Shown here piece by piece: positions 7,980 to 14,639 of a DNA stretch of 28,819 bases. The first letter of the stretch is position 1. Every line of letters starts with the position of its first letter. The DNA lies in assembly GCA_964344335.1 (NCBI GenBank), contig CAYFMW010000022.1, positions 1 to 28,819 of the forward strand, in the 5' to 3' direction. This DNA is from RUG11894 sp964344335 (lineage in GTDB: Bacteria; Bacillota; Clostridia; Peptostreptococcales; Anaerovoracaceae). The notes below the pieces were generated by a model, which was not told the origin of the DNA, searched no databases, and was given only the letters and a program-made list of their open reading frames with translations. A program made the translations under genes and the position numbers.

Positions 7980-8054
7980 GCCTCCATAGTTAAATGGATA
8001 TAACGGAGGTTTCCTAAACCTTTGTTCTCGGTTCGATTCCGGGTGGGGGTACCA
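7980..8054 (+). tRNA. tRNA-Arg(CCU)
   Basis: A full cloverleaf can be folded. The acceptor GCCTCCA pairs with TGGGGGT (two G-T pairs), and the D stem is GTTA/TAAC. The anticodon stem GAGGT/ACCTT carries the loop TTCCTAA, giving anticodon CCT. The T stem is CTCGG/CCGGG with loop TTCGATT. CCA is encoded at 8052-8054. It reads the AGG codon. It has its own promoter and is followed at once by a strong terminator. Confidence 0.95.
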
Positions 8055-8057
8055 CGC

Positions 8058-8091
8058 AAAAGGGGACGACAGAATTCTGTCGTCCCCTTTT
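8058..8091. terminator. Perfect 34-base palindrome, bidirectional terminator
   Basis: AAAAGGGGACGACAG (8058-8072) is followed by AATT and then its exact reverse complement, ending in four T. It is A-flanked on one side and T-flanked on the other. It can thus terminate the tRNA transcript on the plus strand and uracil permease transcripts on the minus strand. Confidence 0.85.
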
Positions 8092-8103
8092 ACTCGGCTT
8101 GTC

Positions 8104-8204
8104 TTTTTTCGCCCTGCCATTGTTGCACTTCGGAGCTTCGGTGCTCATGTACTGCAAGTACACTCCGCTCCGAGCTCCTCGTGCGCCTCGGCAGGACGAA
8201 AAAA
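8104..8204. repeat. About 100-base imperfect inverted repeat with nested hairpins
   Basis: The ends are a run of six T then CGCCCTGCC (8104-8118), and GGCAGGACG then a run of A (8190-8204). They pair over 15 bases with one mismatch. Inside, GCACTTCGGAGC and GAGCTCCTCGTGC pair imperfectly. The tip is TGTACT-GCA-AGTACA (8148-8162). No coding frame fits. It resembles a dispersed structured repeat (REP- or MITE-like), but only one copy is in this window. Confidence 0.55.
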
Positions 8205-8238
8205 TCCTGCGCCGCTTTGTTTAAATGTCTATTGTCGG

Positions 8239-9633
8239 TTAAGCTTTCTTTTCTCCGATGCTCAGGAGCAGATTCAAGAGAATTCCGAAGATTGCGGCAC
8301 CTGCGATACAGGGAATATCAATTCCGAAAAAGGGAATGGATCCGTTAAAGGCGTATTGTCCGCCCAGACCTATGATCATGATTGTCGCAATCACCGCGAT
8401 GTTCTTGGAGCTGAACATATCGACCTTCTTTTCAATCATTATTGCGATTCCCTGCGCGGCAATGGCTCCGAACAGGTAGACTTCCAATCCGCCTATAACG
8501 GCGGTCGGTATTGCGTAAATGGCGTTTATAAGCGGAGTAAAGCAGGAGATAACCATCGAAAGCACGGAGGCCGCAATCAAAACCGAAATGGAGAAAACCT
8601 TTGTAATGGCCATCGCGCTGATATTTTCCCCGTAATTTGTTCCTGCAGGCCCGCCGATGAATCCGGCCACCATATCGCCGATTCCGTCGCCTATCAGGTT
8701 GTTTCCGAGCAGATTCGCAATGTCATACTTCTTTTTGCTACCCTTCTTTTTGGCCAAATCGTTGACATAGATGTCCAGCTGATATACATGCGCGGTGGAT
8801 TCCGGTATGGTCGCAATTGCAATCGGCATAATCGCCGCAACCGCGATCATGGTCGGTTTGGGAAGGGTAAAGATAGGAAGCGCGAAGATTCCGCTGCCTG
8901 CGGATTCCGTAAAAACTTTAAAGAAGTCAATTCCGGTGGACATTTTTACAATAAAGGCGGCGATACAACCTAAAACGGGCCCCAGCAACAGCGGAAGCTG
9001 ACTCAGTACCCCCTTTAAATATACAGAGAATAAGATTGTCGACAGGAGGGTCACGAGGGAAATTACCCAGGCCATATTCGAGGCCAGGGCAAGCTGGGAA
9101 TCGGCAACCGCAGGCGCGGCGGCCGCGTCGGAGAGGGCAGTCCCTGCCAGCGTCAGGCCGATTACCATGGCCACCGGACCGGTAATAGCCGCAGGAAGGA
9201 GTTTTTCAATTGCTTCTCTGCCAAGTTTCTTAACGATAAAACCGGCCGCGATGGAAACAAGTCCCGACATTACAATGCCGAACTGCGCGACGGCAATCTT
9301 GTCGTTGAGGGTATATCCGGCTAAGGCTTCGGATGCCATCAATCCGCCTATCGCGCCGATATAGGAGAAGCTGGAGCCATAGTAGAGCGGGATTTTTCTT
9401 CCGGTTACCAGAATAAAGCAAATGGTCGCCAGACCGCTCGCAAATATGGTGGTGGAGACATGAAACCCGGTAATCAATGCGACCGCGACGGTTGCGGGGA
9501 ACATTACAATAACTTGCTGAATTGCGTAGAGCAGCAGCTTCCACAGTGGCGGCTTCTCATCCGGAAGATATCCGATTACATACTTATTGTCTTTCATATT
9601 AACCCTTTCTTCTACATACTGATTCTTTTCCAT
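8239..9633 (-). CDS. uraA: Uracil permease (NCS2 uracil/xanthine family)
   Basis: This is a nucleobase:cation symporter-2 protein with many hydrophobic segments, consistent with the 14-helix fold. The conserved helix-8 motif reads ATIPESTAHV, with the substrate-binding Glu. Helix 10 reads GGPAGTNYGENISAM. An early GSSFSYIGAI and the tail pattern also fit UraA/PyrP rather than xanthine or urate carriers. It imports uracil by proton symport in the cytoplasmic membrane. The start at 9633 has AAGGAG eight bases upstream; a six-residue longer start lacks a site. It is a single gene with its own promoter and a long leader containing a terminator hairpin. Confidence 0.88.
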   Translation of the reverse strand: MEKNQYVEERVNMKDNKYVIGYLPDEKPPLWKLLLYAIQQVIVMFPATVAVALITGFHVSTTIFASGLATICFILVTGRKIPLYYGSSFSYIGAIGGLMASEALAGYTLNDKIAVAQFGIVMSGLVSIAAGFIVKKLGREAIEKLLPAAITGPVAMVIGLTLAGTALSDAAAAPAVADSQLALASNMAWVISLVTLLSTILFSVYLKGVLSQLPLLLGPVLGCIAAFIVKMSTGIDFFKVFTESAGSGIFALPIFTLPKPTMIAVAAIMPIAIATIPESTAHVYQLDIYVNDLAKKKGSKKKYDIANLLGNNLIGDGIGDMVAGFIGGPAGTNYGENISAMAITKVFSISVLIAASVLSMVISCFTPLINAIYAIPTAVIGGLEVYLFGAIAAQGIAIMIEKKVDMFSSKNIAVIATIMIIGLGGQYAFNGSIPFFGIDIPCIAGAAIFGILLNLLLSIGEKKA

Positions 9634-9709
9634 AGTATTATCTCCTTGCATATATTTTCCAAACCGCGTTCAGAACCGTTTCAACTCTTTCGGACAAGCG
9701 AAAGATTAT

Positions 9710-9741
9710 AAAAAAAATCTTGCCTATAAAATACAGACAAG
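9710..9741 (-). terminator. Rho-independent terminator inside the uracil permease leader
   Basis: Read on the minus strand, CTTGTC (9736-9741) pairs with GGCAAG (9719-9724, one G-U) around an 11-base loop, followed by a run of eight T. It lies between the promoter (9864-9892) and the start codon (9633), so it works as an attenuator rather than a gene-end terminator. Confidence 0.7.
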
Positions 9742-9756
9742 ACCGGGTAGAAATCC

Positions 9757-9823
9757 GAAAAGTGGAGAGACATTTTGATTTGTTCGTAATATTCGTAAAA
9801 CCATCTGATCTTCACCACCTTTC
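9757..9823 (-). promoter_or_regulatory. Structured leader element upstream of the attenuator
   Basis: On the RNA, GAAAGGUGG (9815-9823) pairs along nine bases with CCACUUUUC (9757-9765), closing a 49-base loop region. The 3' arm continues into UUUUCGGA, which could instead pair with UCCGAAAG located after the terminator. Mutually exclusive folds are therefore possible. I could not match it to the PyrR site, the purine riboswitch or a T-box. Confidence 0.45.
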
Positions 9824-9863
9824 AAAGTCGTTTATGAATTATATTTAACTATGCTTTCGGAAG

Positions 9864-9892
9864 ATTGTAGCATAGAATATTCACTATTTCAA
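9864..9892 (-). promoter_or_regulatory. Sigma-A promoter of the uracil permease gene
   Basis: On the minus strand TTGAAA (9887-9892), 17-base spacer with TG one base ahead of the -10, TACAAT (9864-9869). The predicted start is near 9857, giving a leader of about 220 bases. Confidence 0.75.
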
Positions 9893-10168
9893 ATACAATT
9901 TTACATTTTCTAAAGTTTTTTTAAAGTTCAAATTTTATGAAGATATAAATACTTGAAATATATAGTTTATAAAGTATTATTCGCATAAAAATGGCAAGAT
10001 AGATATAACTCCTCAAAAACAGAAGGAGTATTTTATGGCCACATCTCATGCCAAGCTTAGATTCAGTCACTGCTTTGGAGGTTCGAATCATGAAGTATAG
10101 TCTTATACTTTCAATAATACTGTACATCTGTGGCTGTTTTTACAGCATTTTCGGTGCATGTACAATAG

Positions 10169-10369
10169 CTGCCAAGAAAGCAAGCCCCTGTATTGGAAAT
10201 CATAGTTTCCTTAGCCAGAACATTCAATGCTTCCATTACAGCTGAAGGCGTGGAAACAAAAGAACAGACGGATTTTCTGAGAAATTTGGACTGCGACGAA
10301 ATACAAGGATATTATTTTTCAAGACCCTTGTCGACGGAAGCGCTGGAAATATTTCTTAAAGCGGAATGA
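10169..10369 (+). pseudogene. Remnant of an EAL-domain (cyclic-di-GMP phosphodiesterase) gene
   Basis: The frame from the stop at 10166-10168 to the TGA at 10367-10369 reads VLEIIVSLART, then ITAEGVETKEQ and DEIQGYYFSRPLS. These are the last conserved motifs of EAL domains (AEGVET and QGY.FS.P). Only about 66 of the roughly 240 domain residues remain. The catalytic EAL and metal-binding residues upstream are absent. The remainder of 9.9-10.5 kb is AT-rich with no open gene. A 65-residue hydrophobic frame at 10048-10245 overlaps it in another frame and is not convincing. This is decayed DNA. Confidence 0.7.
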
Positions 10370-10496
10370 TACAAGCGCAGCAAGAAATTAACATTTAAAC
10401 TTGCCTATATATTTCTTGTTTTCGTTCCTGTCTGTCGAGTACAGAAACGCAATATTCTAAGCCGGGTAAAGTAAAATTTAGTTTTGGAAACATCAA

Positions 10497-10523
10497 AAAA
10501 TGTCAGCGCTCTGCTGACATTTT
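10497..10523. terminator. Strong bidirectional hairpin
   Basis: AAAATGTCAGC (10497-10507) and GCTGACATTTT (10513-10523) form an 11-base perfect stem around GCTCT. It sits just after the stop of the minus-strand antitoxin gene, so transcription ends there with no room for a toxin gene. Confidence 0.8.
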
Positions 10524-10532
10524 GAGATTCTA

Positions 10533-10850
10533 TTAAAACCGATCTATGGCTTCAACATCGTCCAAATCAAAGCCGTATTCTGCTTCTATCTCTGCAACTG
10601 AAATAGTTTCCGGTGCCTTTTTATATCGCTCTAATCTCTCCATGGCAAGAGCCAGATCTCTTGCATTTTCAGCTTCCTCGACCAACTTTATATATTCCTC
10701 GGGCGAAATTAATACGCACTCCGGAGCATTATTTTTGAAGACAAGCTTCGGGCCGGTCTTTCTGACTGAATCAAATATTTTTCCGGCCAATCCCCTGTTG
10801 AATTCAGAGATAGAAACAATATTTTCTTTCAAATCTTTTACAAAATTCAT
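10533..10850 (-). CDS. Solitary Phd/YefM-like antitoxin
   Basis: The 105-residue protein reads NRGLAGKIFDSVRKTGP, then LVFKNNAPECVLISPEEYIKL. This is the N-terminal DNA-binding fold of Phd/YefM (or related RelB/StbD) antitoxins. The acidic C-terminal half (YGFDLDDVEAIDRF) is the kind of tail that wraps a toxin. The start has a very strong GAGGAGG. No toxin frame lies on either side: a terminator hairpin follows its stop and a broken hydrolase lies upstream. It has its own promoter with an inverted repeat, as expected for autoregulation. It is either an orphan or an antitoxin acting on a toxin elsewhere. Confidence 0.75.
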   Translation of the reverse strand: MNFVKDLKENIVSISEFNRGLAGKIFDSVRKTGPKLVFKNNAPECVLISPEEYIKLVEEAENARDLALAMERLERYKKAPETISVAEIEAEYGFDLDDVEAIDRF

Positions 10851-10871
10851 TCTACCACCTCCTCGCAGTTA

Positions 10872-10915
10872 TTGTAAAATAAATCAGTAAAAATATCAAT
10901 AAATATACTGATTTA
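10872..10915 (-). promoter_or_regulatory. Antitoxin promoter with candidate operator
   Basis: Minus strand TTGATA (10895-10900), 17 bases, TACAAT (10872-10877). A perfect inverted repeat, AAATCAGTA (10882-10890) and TACTGATTT (10907-10915), brackets the -35. This is a natural site for autorepression by the antitoxin. Confidence 0.65.
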
Positions 10916-10978
10916 TAATATAGCTCATTTTAAGTTTTAATACAATGTTTAAGTTGTAATCGTTTGCAGCTCAAGCTG

Positions 10979-11910
10979 TTATTGATGTTCAGCCAGAAAA
11001 TCGTCGAGCGCTTTGTCGATTTCCGCCCCGTGACCCTCCNNNNNNNNNNNNNNNNNNNNNNNNNNNNNNNNNNNNNNNNNNNNNNNNNNNNNNNNNNNNN
11101 NNNNNNNNNNNNNNNNNNNNNNNNNNNNNNNNNNNNNNNATGTTCAGCCAGAAAATCGTCGAGCGCTTTGTCGATTTCCGCCCCGTGACCCTCCATCATA
11201 TGTCCGCCGTCGGGGAAGGATACGAGCGTGAGATTCGGAAAGCGGTGCCGAGCGTTTCTCACTTTTTCGAAGCTTGCGACGGGGTCGTCTTCCGAATGAA
11301 GAATCAGAACAGGTACCTGTAAATCTTCGATGGGATATTGTTCGAAATTCCGCTCCATGTCAGGATTGGTCAGTTTGCCATCGAGGACGACGCCGATTTT
11401 TCTGTCTGCGACGGGCAGTATCCCTTCTACAGTCGATGCCGGCATTCCCATCATCGCTTCCATAAGTGGACTTATAAGATACATTGCATAATCGGACAGC
11501 AGCGGCTCTGGCGGCGCCTGATATTCGAGAAAGCTCTCCGGCTTTTCAGCCACCGGCACGGCCTAGCAAAACAGGATAAGCCCCTTGACGCGCTCCGGAT
11601 AATCCAGCGCAAAGCGGATGGCGGGAGTGCCGCCGGCGGAGGTCGCAAGAACATAGGCCTGATCGTAGCCTCCGAAGATTCCGTGGACGGACAGGACAAA
11701 TTCGCCTTCACCCTCGTCTATATAAGTCATTGTGCCGTAGGAAAGCTCCGCCGACTTTGCATCGTATGTTTTCAGTCTATCCTGAGCCCTGCGCAGTCCG
11801 CCTGCGCAGCGTATCCACTGAATTGTAAAATAAAGGGCGACTAGTGCTAAAAATGCGAATAACAAGTATTTCATTTTACTGCTATTTCCCTTTCCCTCTT
11901 TTGTTGTCAT
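10979..11910 (-). pseudogene. Alpha/beta hydrolase, broken by a stop, an internal deletion and an assembly gap
   Basis: From the ATG at 11910 (AAGGGG upstream) the protein has an N-terminal membrane anchor, then FVLSVHGIFGGYDQAY, and immediately VLATSAGGTPAIRF, the nucleophile elbow. In this fold some 60-70 residues normally lie between HG and the elbow, so an in-frame deletion is evident. The frame then meets TAG at 11563-11565 after LILFC and continues in the same frame as AVPVAEKPESF. It runs on through VPVLILHSEDDPV (acid loop) and PDGGHMMEGH (catalytic His). A 100-N gap with duplicated flanks (11040-11139) interrupts the C-terminus. Once collapsed, the frame ends at the TAA at 10979-10981. 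It lies directly downstream of tetR. Confidence 0.75.
10985..11194. repeat. 55-base exact duplication flanking a 100-N scaffold gap
   Basis: Bases 10985-11039 are identical to 11140-11194, with exactly 100 N between them. Reading through as one copy restores the hydrolase C-terminus (DDFLAEHQ then stop). The two contig ends therefore probably overlap and the gap is artificial. Confidence 0.85.
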
Positions 11911-11955
11911 TTCAGATATCCCCTTAAAATTCCCCCTAAGCGTGCAATATGCATA

Positions 11956-12552
11956 TTAAATATTTAAAATGTCCGTTACCGATTGGAAGAAGCGACGGTA
12001 ATCGCCCTCGTTCTGCAGATTGATGCCAAAGACTTCCTCGCTTATTTCGCGGTTTAAGAAGGCCGACTGTATTGTAGACAAAAGCATAAAAGCCTTCACC
12101 TTCCTAAGCTTCTTGGGTTTAGTATCCGCTATCGCCTTGAGTATGGCCCTGTAGCTTGCCGACGAGTTGCTCTCCACGCTCGCTTGCGAAAGATCGCTCA
12201 GCATAGAAATCTTCGATATTTCCGGGTTATTCGTCAGGAAAGTAAAAACTCTTGCGACGAAGGATGCCATATCGGTGTTATCCTTACTTGAGCTCTTCTT
12301 TTTACCTGTTGAATCTTCCACAGCGGGGAAGGCCGCCATTACATTTGAAATAATTCTCTGAACGCAAATTTCAATCAGATTCTTCTTTGAGCCGAAATGA
12401 TAGTTTATGAGCCCTACCGCGACATCGGCCTTGCGGGCAATCTCGCGTACTGTGATATTCTCCGCAAGTCCATCCGAATCCTCTATAAGAGAAATCGTAG
12501 TGGCGATAATCTTTTCCTTTATATCCGTGTTGCTTTGTATAACTGTGTCCAT
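11956..12552 (-). CDS. TetR/AcrR family transcriptional regulator
   Basis: The N-terminal part has the TetR helix-turn-helix: KEKIIATTISLIEDSDG, then VREIARKADVAVGLINYHFGSKKNLIE, with the usual YHF-GSK recognition helix end. The rest is a variable ligand-binding half rich in helices. The product is 198 residues from the ATG at 12552, which has AAGGAGG five bases upstream. Two copies of a TTGAAC-N3-GTTCAA type palindrome lie upstream of the start, around its promoter. This is strong evidence of autoregulation. The same palindrome appears upstream of the ABC operon at 23.4 kb. It is probably cotranscribed with the damaged hydrolase. The ligand is unknown. Confidence 0.88.
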   Translation of the reverse strand: MDTVIQSNTDIKEKIIATTISLIEDSDGLAENITVREIARKADVAVGLINYHFGSKKNLIEICVQRIISNVMAAFPAVEDSTGKKKSSSKDNTDMASFVARVFTFLTNNPEISKISMLSDLSQASVESNSSASYRAILKAIADTKPKKLRKVKAFMLLSTIQSAFLNREISEEVFGINLQNEGDYRRFFQSVTDILNI

Positions 12553-12565
12553 AAGAACCTCCTTG

Positions 12566-12605
12566 TTGAACAATGTTCAATAATACTGTACTGAACATTG
12601 TTCAA
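12566..12605 (-). promoter_or_regulatory. Double TetR-type operator at the tetR promoter
   Basis: TTGAAC-AAT-GTTCAA (12566-12580) and CTGAAC-ATT-GTTCAA (12591-12605) are near-identical 15-base palindromes, 25 bases centre to centre. A candidate minus-strand promoter, CTGACA-N17-TACAGT, places one copy in the spacer and the other after the -10. Repressor binding would block transcription. Confidence 0.75.
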
Positions 12606-12730
12606 TTTGTCAGGCAAAATTTACCCTTCATCGAAGAAATCATTTTCACCGTTCGTGAAAGAACTAATAAAATCAATGATTTTACACATCTCTTCTTAAA
12701 ATTCGTGTTATCATTGAAATCATCATTATG

Positions 12731-12779
12731 CCGCCGACCTCGCAAACGGGTTAGCGAGCCCCGGCTTGTTTTGCGGCGG
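12731..12779. other. GC-rich nested hairpin upstream of a lipoprotein gene
   Basis: CCGCCG (12731-12736) pairs with CGGCGG (12774-12779), and CTCGC (12739-12743) with GCGAG (12754-12758) inside it. It lies in an otherwise AT-rich intergenic stretch between tetR and the lipoprotein gene. No function is assignable. Confidence 0.4.
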
Positions 12780-12819
12780 ATCGACTATAAAGGTGACAGC
12801 GAAAGGATGAAGCGCACTG

Positions 12820-13422
12820 ATGATAAGAAATAGATTGTGCATACTCGCGCTTATTGCAATCATTGTTTTGGCGGGATGCAGCGACGGCATGCGCCATTTG
12901 TTTCTCGAATCCCCGTATTACAGCTGCGAATTTTTGAATATATGGATGCAGGAGGAGGGTGACGAAATTCTGGACGCAGTCTATGACGATTTGGAAGGTA
13001 CGGCTTCTCATGTTCCTGCCACCAAGGAGTTTTACAAAAAGATAAAGGAGCAATGTCCCGAGACGATTTTTCACGGCACGGATGTCGGCCATCAGTTTTG
13101 GTCGACAGGAGAAAGATATTTGATATACCTCGAAGAGAGGGGACTTAAGGACAGCGAGCAGTATCTGGTCGCGCAGGATGTAATGGAGCAGGGGAAATAT
13201 TTCTATGATAATTCAGATGATGTTTACCGCGAGAATAAAATGGTGGAAAATTTTATCCGTGCCTTCAATTCGCTCGGAGGCGAAAAAATCATGGGTATAT
13301 ACGGGGGATATCATGTCGGACTCAACACACAAAACTACACGGGCGAGCTGCCCTGCATGGCGAATCAGCTGAGAGAACATTACGGCGATATCATCTACTC
13401 GGAGAAGTTATCTTCAAAGTAA
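12820..13422 (+). CDS. Lipoprotein related to erythromycin-esterase/TraB-like proteins, likely N-terminally shortened
   Basis: The N-terminus is a lipoprotein signal ending in VLAGCSDG. The rest reads HLFLESPYYSCEFLN, FHGTDVGHQFWSTGERYL and KIMGIYGGYHVGL. This resembles the erythromycin-esterase/ChaN-like fold, in which an early GE.HG motif and a late G..H motif form the active site. The late motif is present. The early part is missing: the signal peptide runs straight into the segment that normally follows the first 50 or so residues. That suggests an in-frame deletion. GAAAGGA lies about 11 bases before the ATG. Family assignment is tentative. Confidence 0.5.
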   Translation: MIRNRLCILALIAIIVLAGCSDGMRHLFLESPYYSCEFLNIWMQEEGDEILDAVYDDLEGTASHVPATKEFYKKIKEQCPETIFHGTDVGHQFWSTGERYLIYLEERGLKDSEQYLVAQDVMEQGKYFYDNSDDVYRENKMVENFIRAFNSLGGEKIMGIYGGYHVGLNTQNYTGELPCMANQLREHYGDIIYSEKLSSK

Positions 13423-13487
13423 GGATATTTATTTTTGCATAATATCCAAAATATCCGAATTATATAACACTTTTTCATCAAATAGTG

Positions 13488-13493
13488 TATAAT
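13488..13493 (+). promoter_or_regulatory. -10 element ahead of serC
   Basis: A consensus TATAAT lies 58 bases before the serC ATG; no clear -35 is seen at 16-18 bases. The predicted transcript start is near 13500. Confidence 0.45.
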
Positions 13494-13550
13494 ACCTCAA
13501 TAAATATACAGTATCCGCCGCAAAGTTCTGCGACGGGAAAGGGGGATTTT

Positions 13551-14633
13551 ATGCAGCGAGTCTTTAATTTTGCAGCCGGCCCGGCGACTTTGCCGGAAGC
13601 GGTGTTGCAGAGCGCCGCTGCCGAGATGCTTAATTATGAACAGACCGGCATGTCGGTTATGGAAATGAGCCACCGCAGCGCCGATTTCGAGAGAATAATT
13701 GAAGCGGCGGAGGCGGATTTACGGCAGCTGACGAATATGAGCGACGACTACGAGGTCCTGTTCTTGCAAGGGGGCGGTTCATTGCAGTTTGCCATGATTC
13801 CCATCAACCTCATGAAGAACGGAAAAGCGGATTACATACATACGGGCAGCTGGACCAAGAAGGCGATCGAGGAGGCACGGCGTTACGGCGATGTAAAGGT
13901 TTTGGCTTCGAGCGAGGACGATAACTTTTCCTACATCCCCGACTGCAGCGATATGCCGGTGCGGGAAGACGCGGATTATGTATATATATGCGAGAACAAT
14001 ACGATCTTCGGCACTAAGTACCGCAAGCTGCCGAACACCAAGGGAAAGCCTCTGGTGGCCGACCTCTCGTCCTGCATGCTCTCCGAGCCCCTGGATATCA
14101 GCCGCTATGGTTTAATTTTTGCGGGGGCTCAGAAGAATTTGGGTCCGGCGGGCGTTACCCTCGTCATAATAAGAAAAGATTTGATTGCGGACGAGCTGCC
14201 GATGTTTGCACCGACAATGCTCAGCTATAAGACGCATGCGGAGGCGGGCTCTTTATATAATACGCCGCCTTGCTACAATATCTATATGCTTGGCAAGGTG
14301 CTAAAGTGGATCGTGGAAACCGGCGGTCTTGAGGCCATGAAGGCGCGAAATCTGGAAAAAGCCGGCCTGCTCTACGATTTTCTGGACGGCAGCAGTCTAT
14401 TTAAGGGGACGGTCAGAAAGGAAGATCGCTCGCTGATGAATGTAACTTTCGTTACCGGCGACGCCGGATTGGATAAAAAGTTTCTGTCGGAGGCCAAGGC
14501 GCGCGGCTTGGTCAACTTAGGGGGTCATCGCAGCGTAGGCGGAATGCGCGCCAGCATATATAATGCCATGCCGCTTGAGGGGGTTAAGGCGCTCGTCAGT
14601 TGCCTTGAGGATTTTGAAAGGGAGAATGGGTAA
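13551..14633 (+). CDS. serC: Phosphoserine aminotransferase
   Basis: SerC transaminates 3-phosphohydroxypyruvate with glutamate to give phosphoserine, in the cytoplasm. The family start FNFAAGPATLPEAVL is present, as are MSHRSADF and FLQGGGSLQFAM. The PLP lysine is Lys195 in GAQKNLGPAG, and GGHRSVGGMRASIYNA marks the C-terminus. The 360 residues are full length. The ATG at 13551 is chosen because it has AAAGGGGG just upstream and fits the family N-terminus; an upstream frame start falls at the promoter. It is followed six bases later by serA, so both steps of the phosphorylated serine route are coexpressed. Confidence 0.95.
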   Translation: MQRVFNFAAGPATLPEAVLQSAAAEMLNYEQTGMSVMEMSHRSADFERIIEAAEADLRQLTNMSDDYEVLFLQGGGSLQFAMIPINLMKNGKADYIHTGSWTKKAIEEARRYGDVKVLASSEDDNFSYIPDCSDMPVREDADYVYICENNTIFGTKYRKLPNTKGKPLVADLSSCMLSEPLDISRYGLIFAGAQKNLGPAGVTLVIIRKDLIADELPMFAPTMLSYKTHAEAGSLYNTPPCYNIYMLGKVLKWIVETGGLEAMKARNLEKAGLLYDFLDGSSLFKGTVRKEDRSLMNVTFVTGDAGLDKKFLSEAKARGLVNLGGHRSVGGMRASIYNAMPLEGVKALVSCLEDFERENG

Positions 14634-14639
14634 CATACT

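Noticed and set aside
7980..8204. tRNA-linked integration site
   Set aside because: No integrase gene and no repeat of the tRNA 3' end was found downstream; the palindromes are better explained as a terminator and a structured repeat.
9652..9860. PyrR-binding loop or purine riboswitch in the uraA leader
   Set aside because: The PyrR consensus loop and the purine riboswitch core and three-way junction could not be found on the transcribed strand.
9921..10127. 68-residue minus-strand frame in AT-rich DNA
   Set aside because: Low-complexity composition, no ribosome site, overlaps the uraA upstream region; a chance frame.
10048..10245. 65-residue hydrophobic open frame
   Set aside because: It overlaps the EAL remnant in another frame, has no clear ribosome site and no recognisable family.
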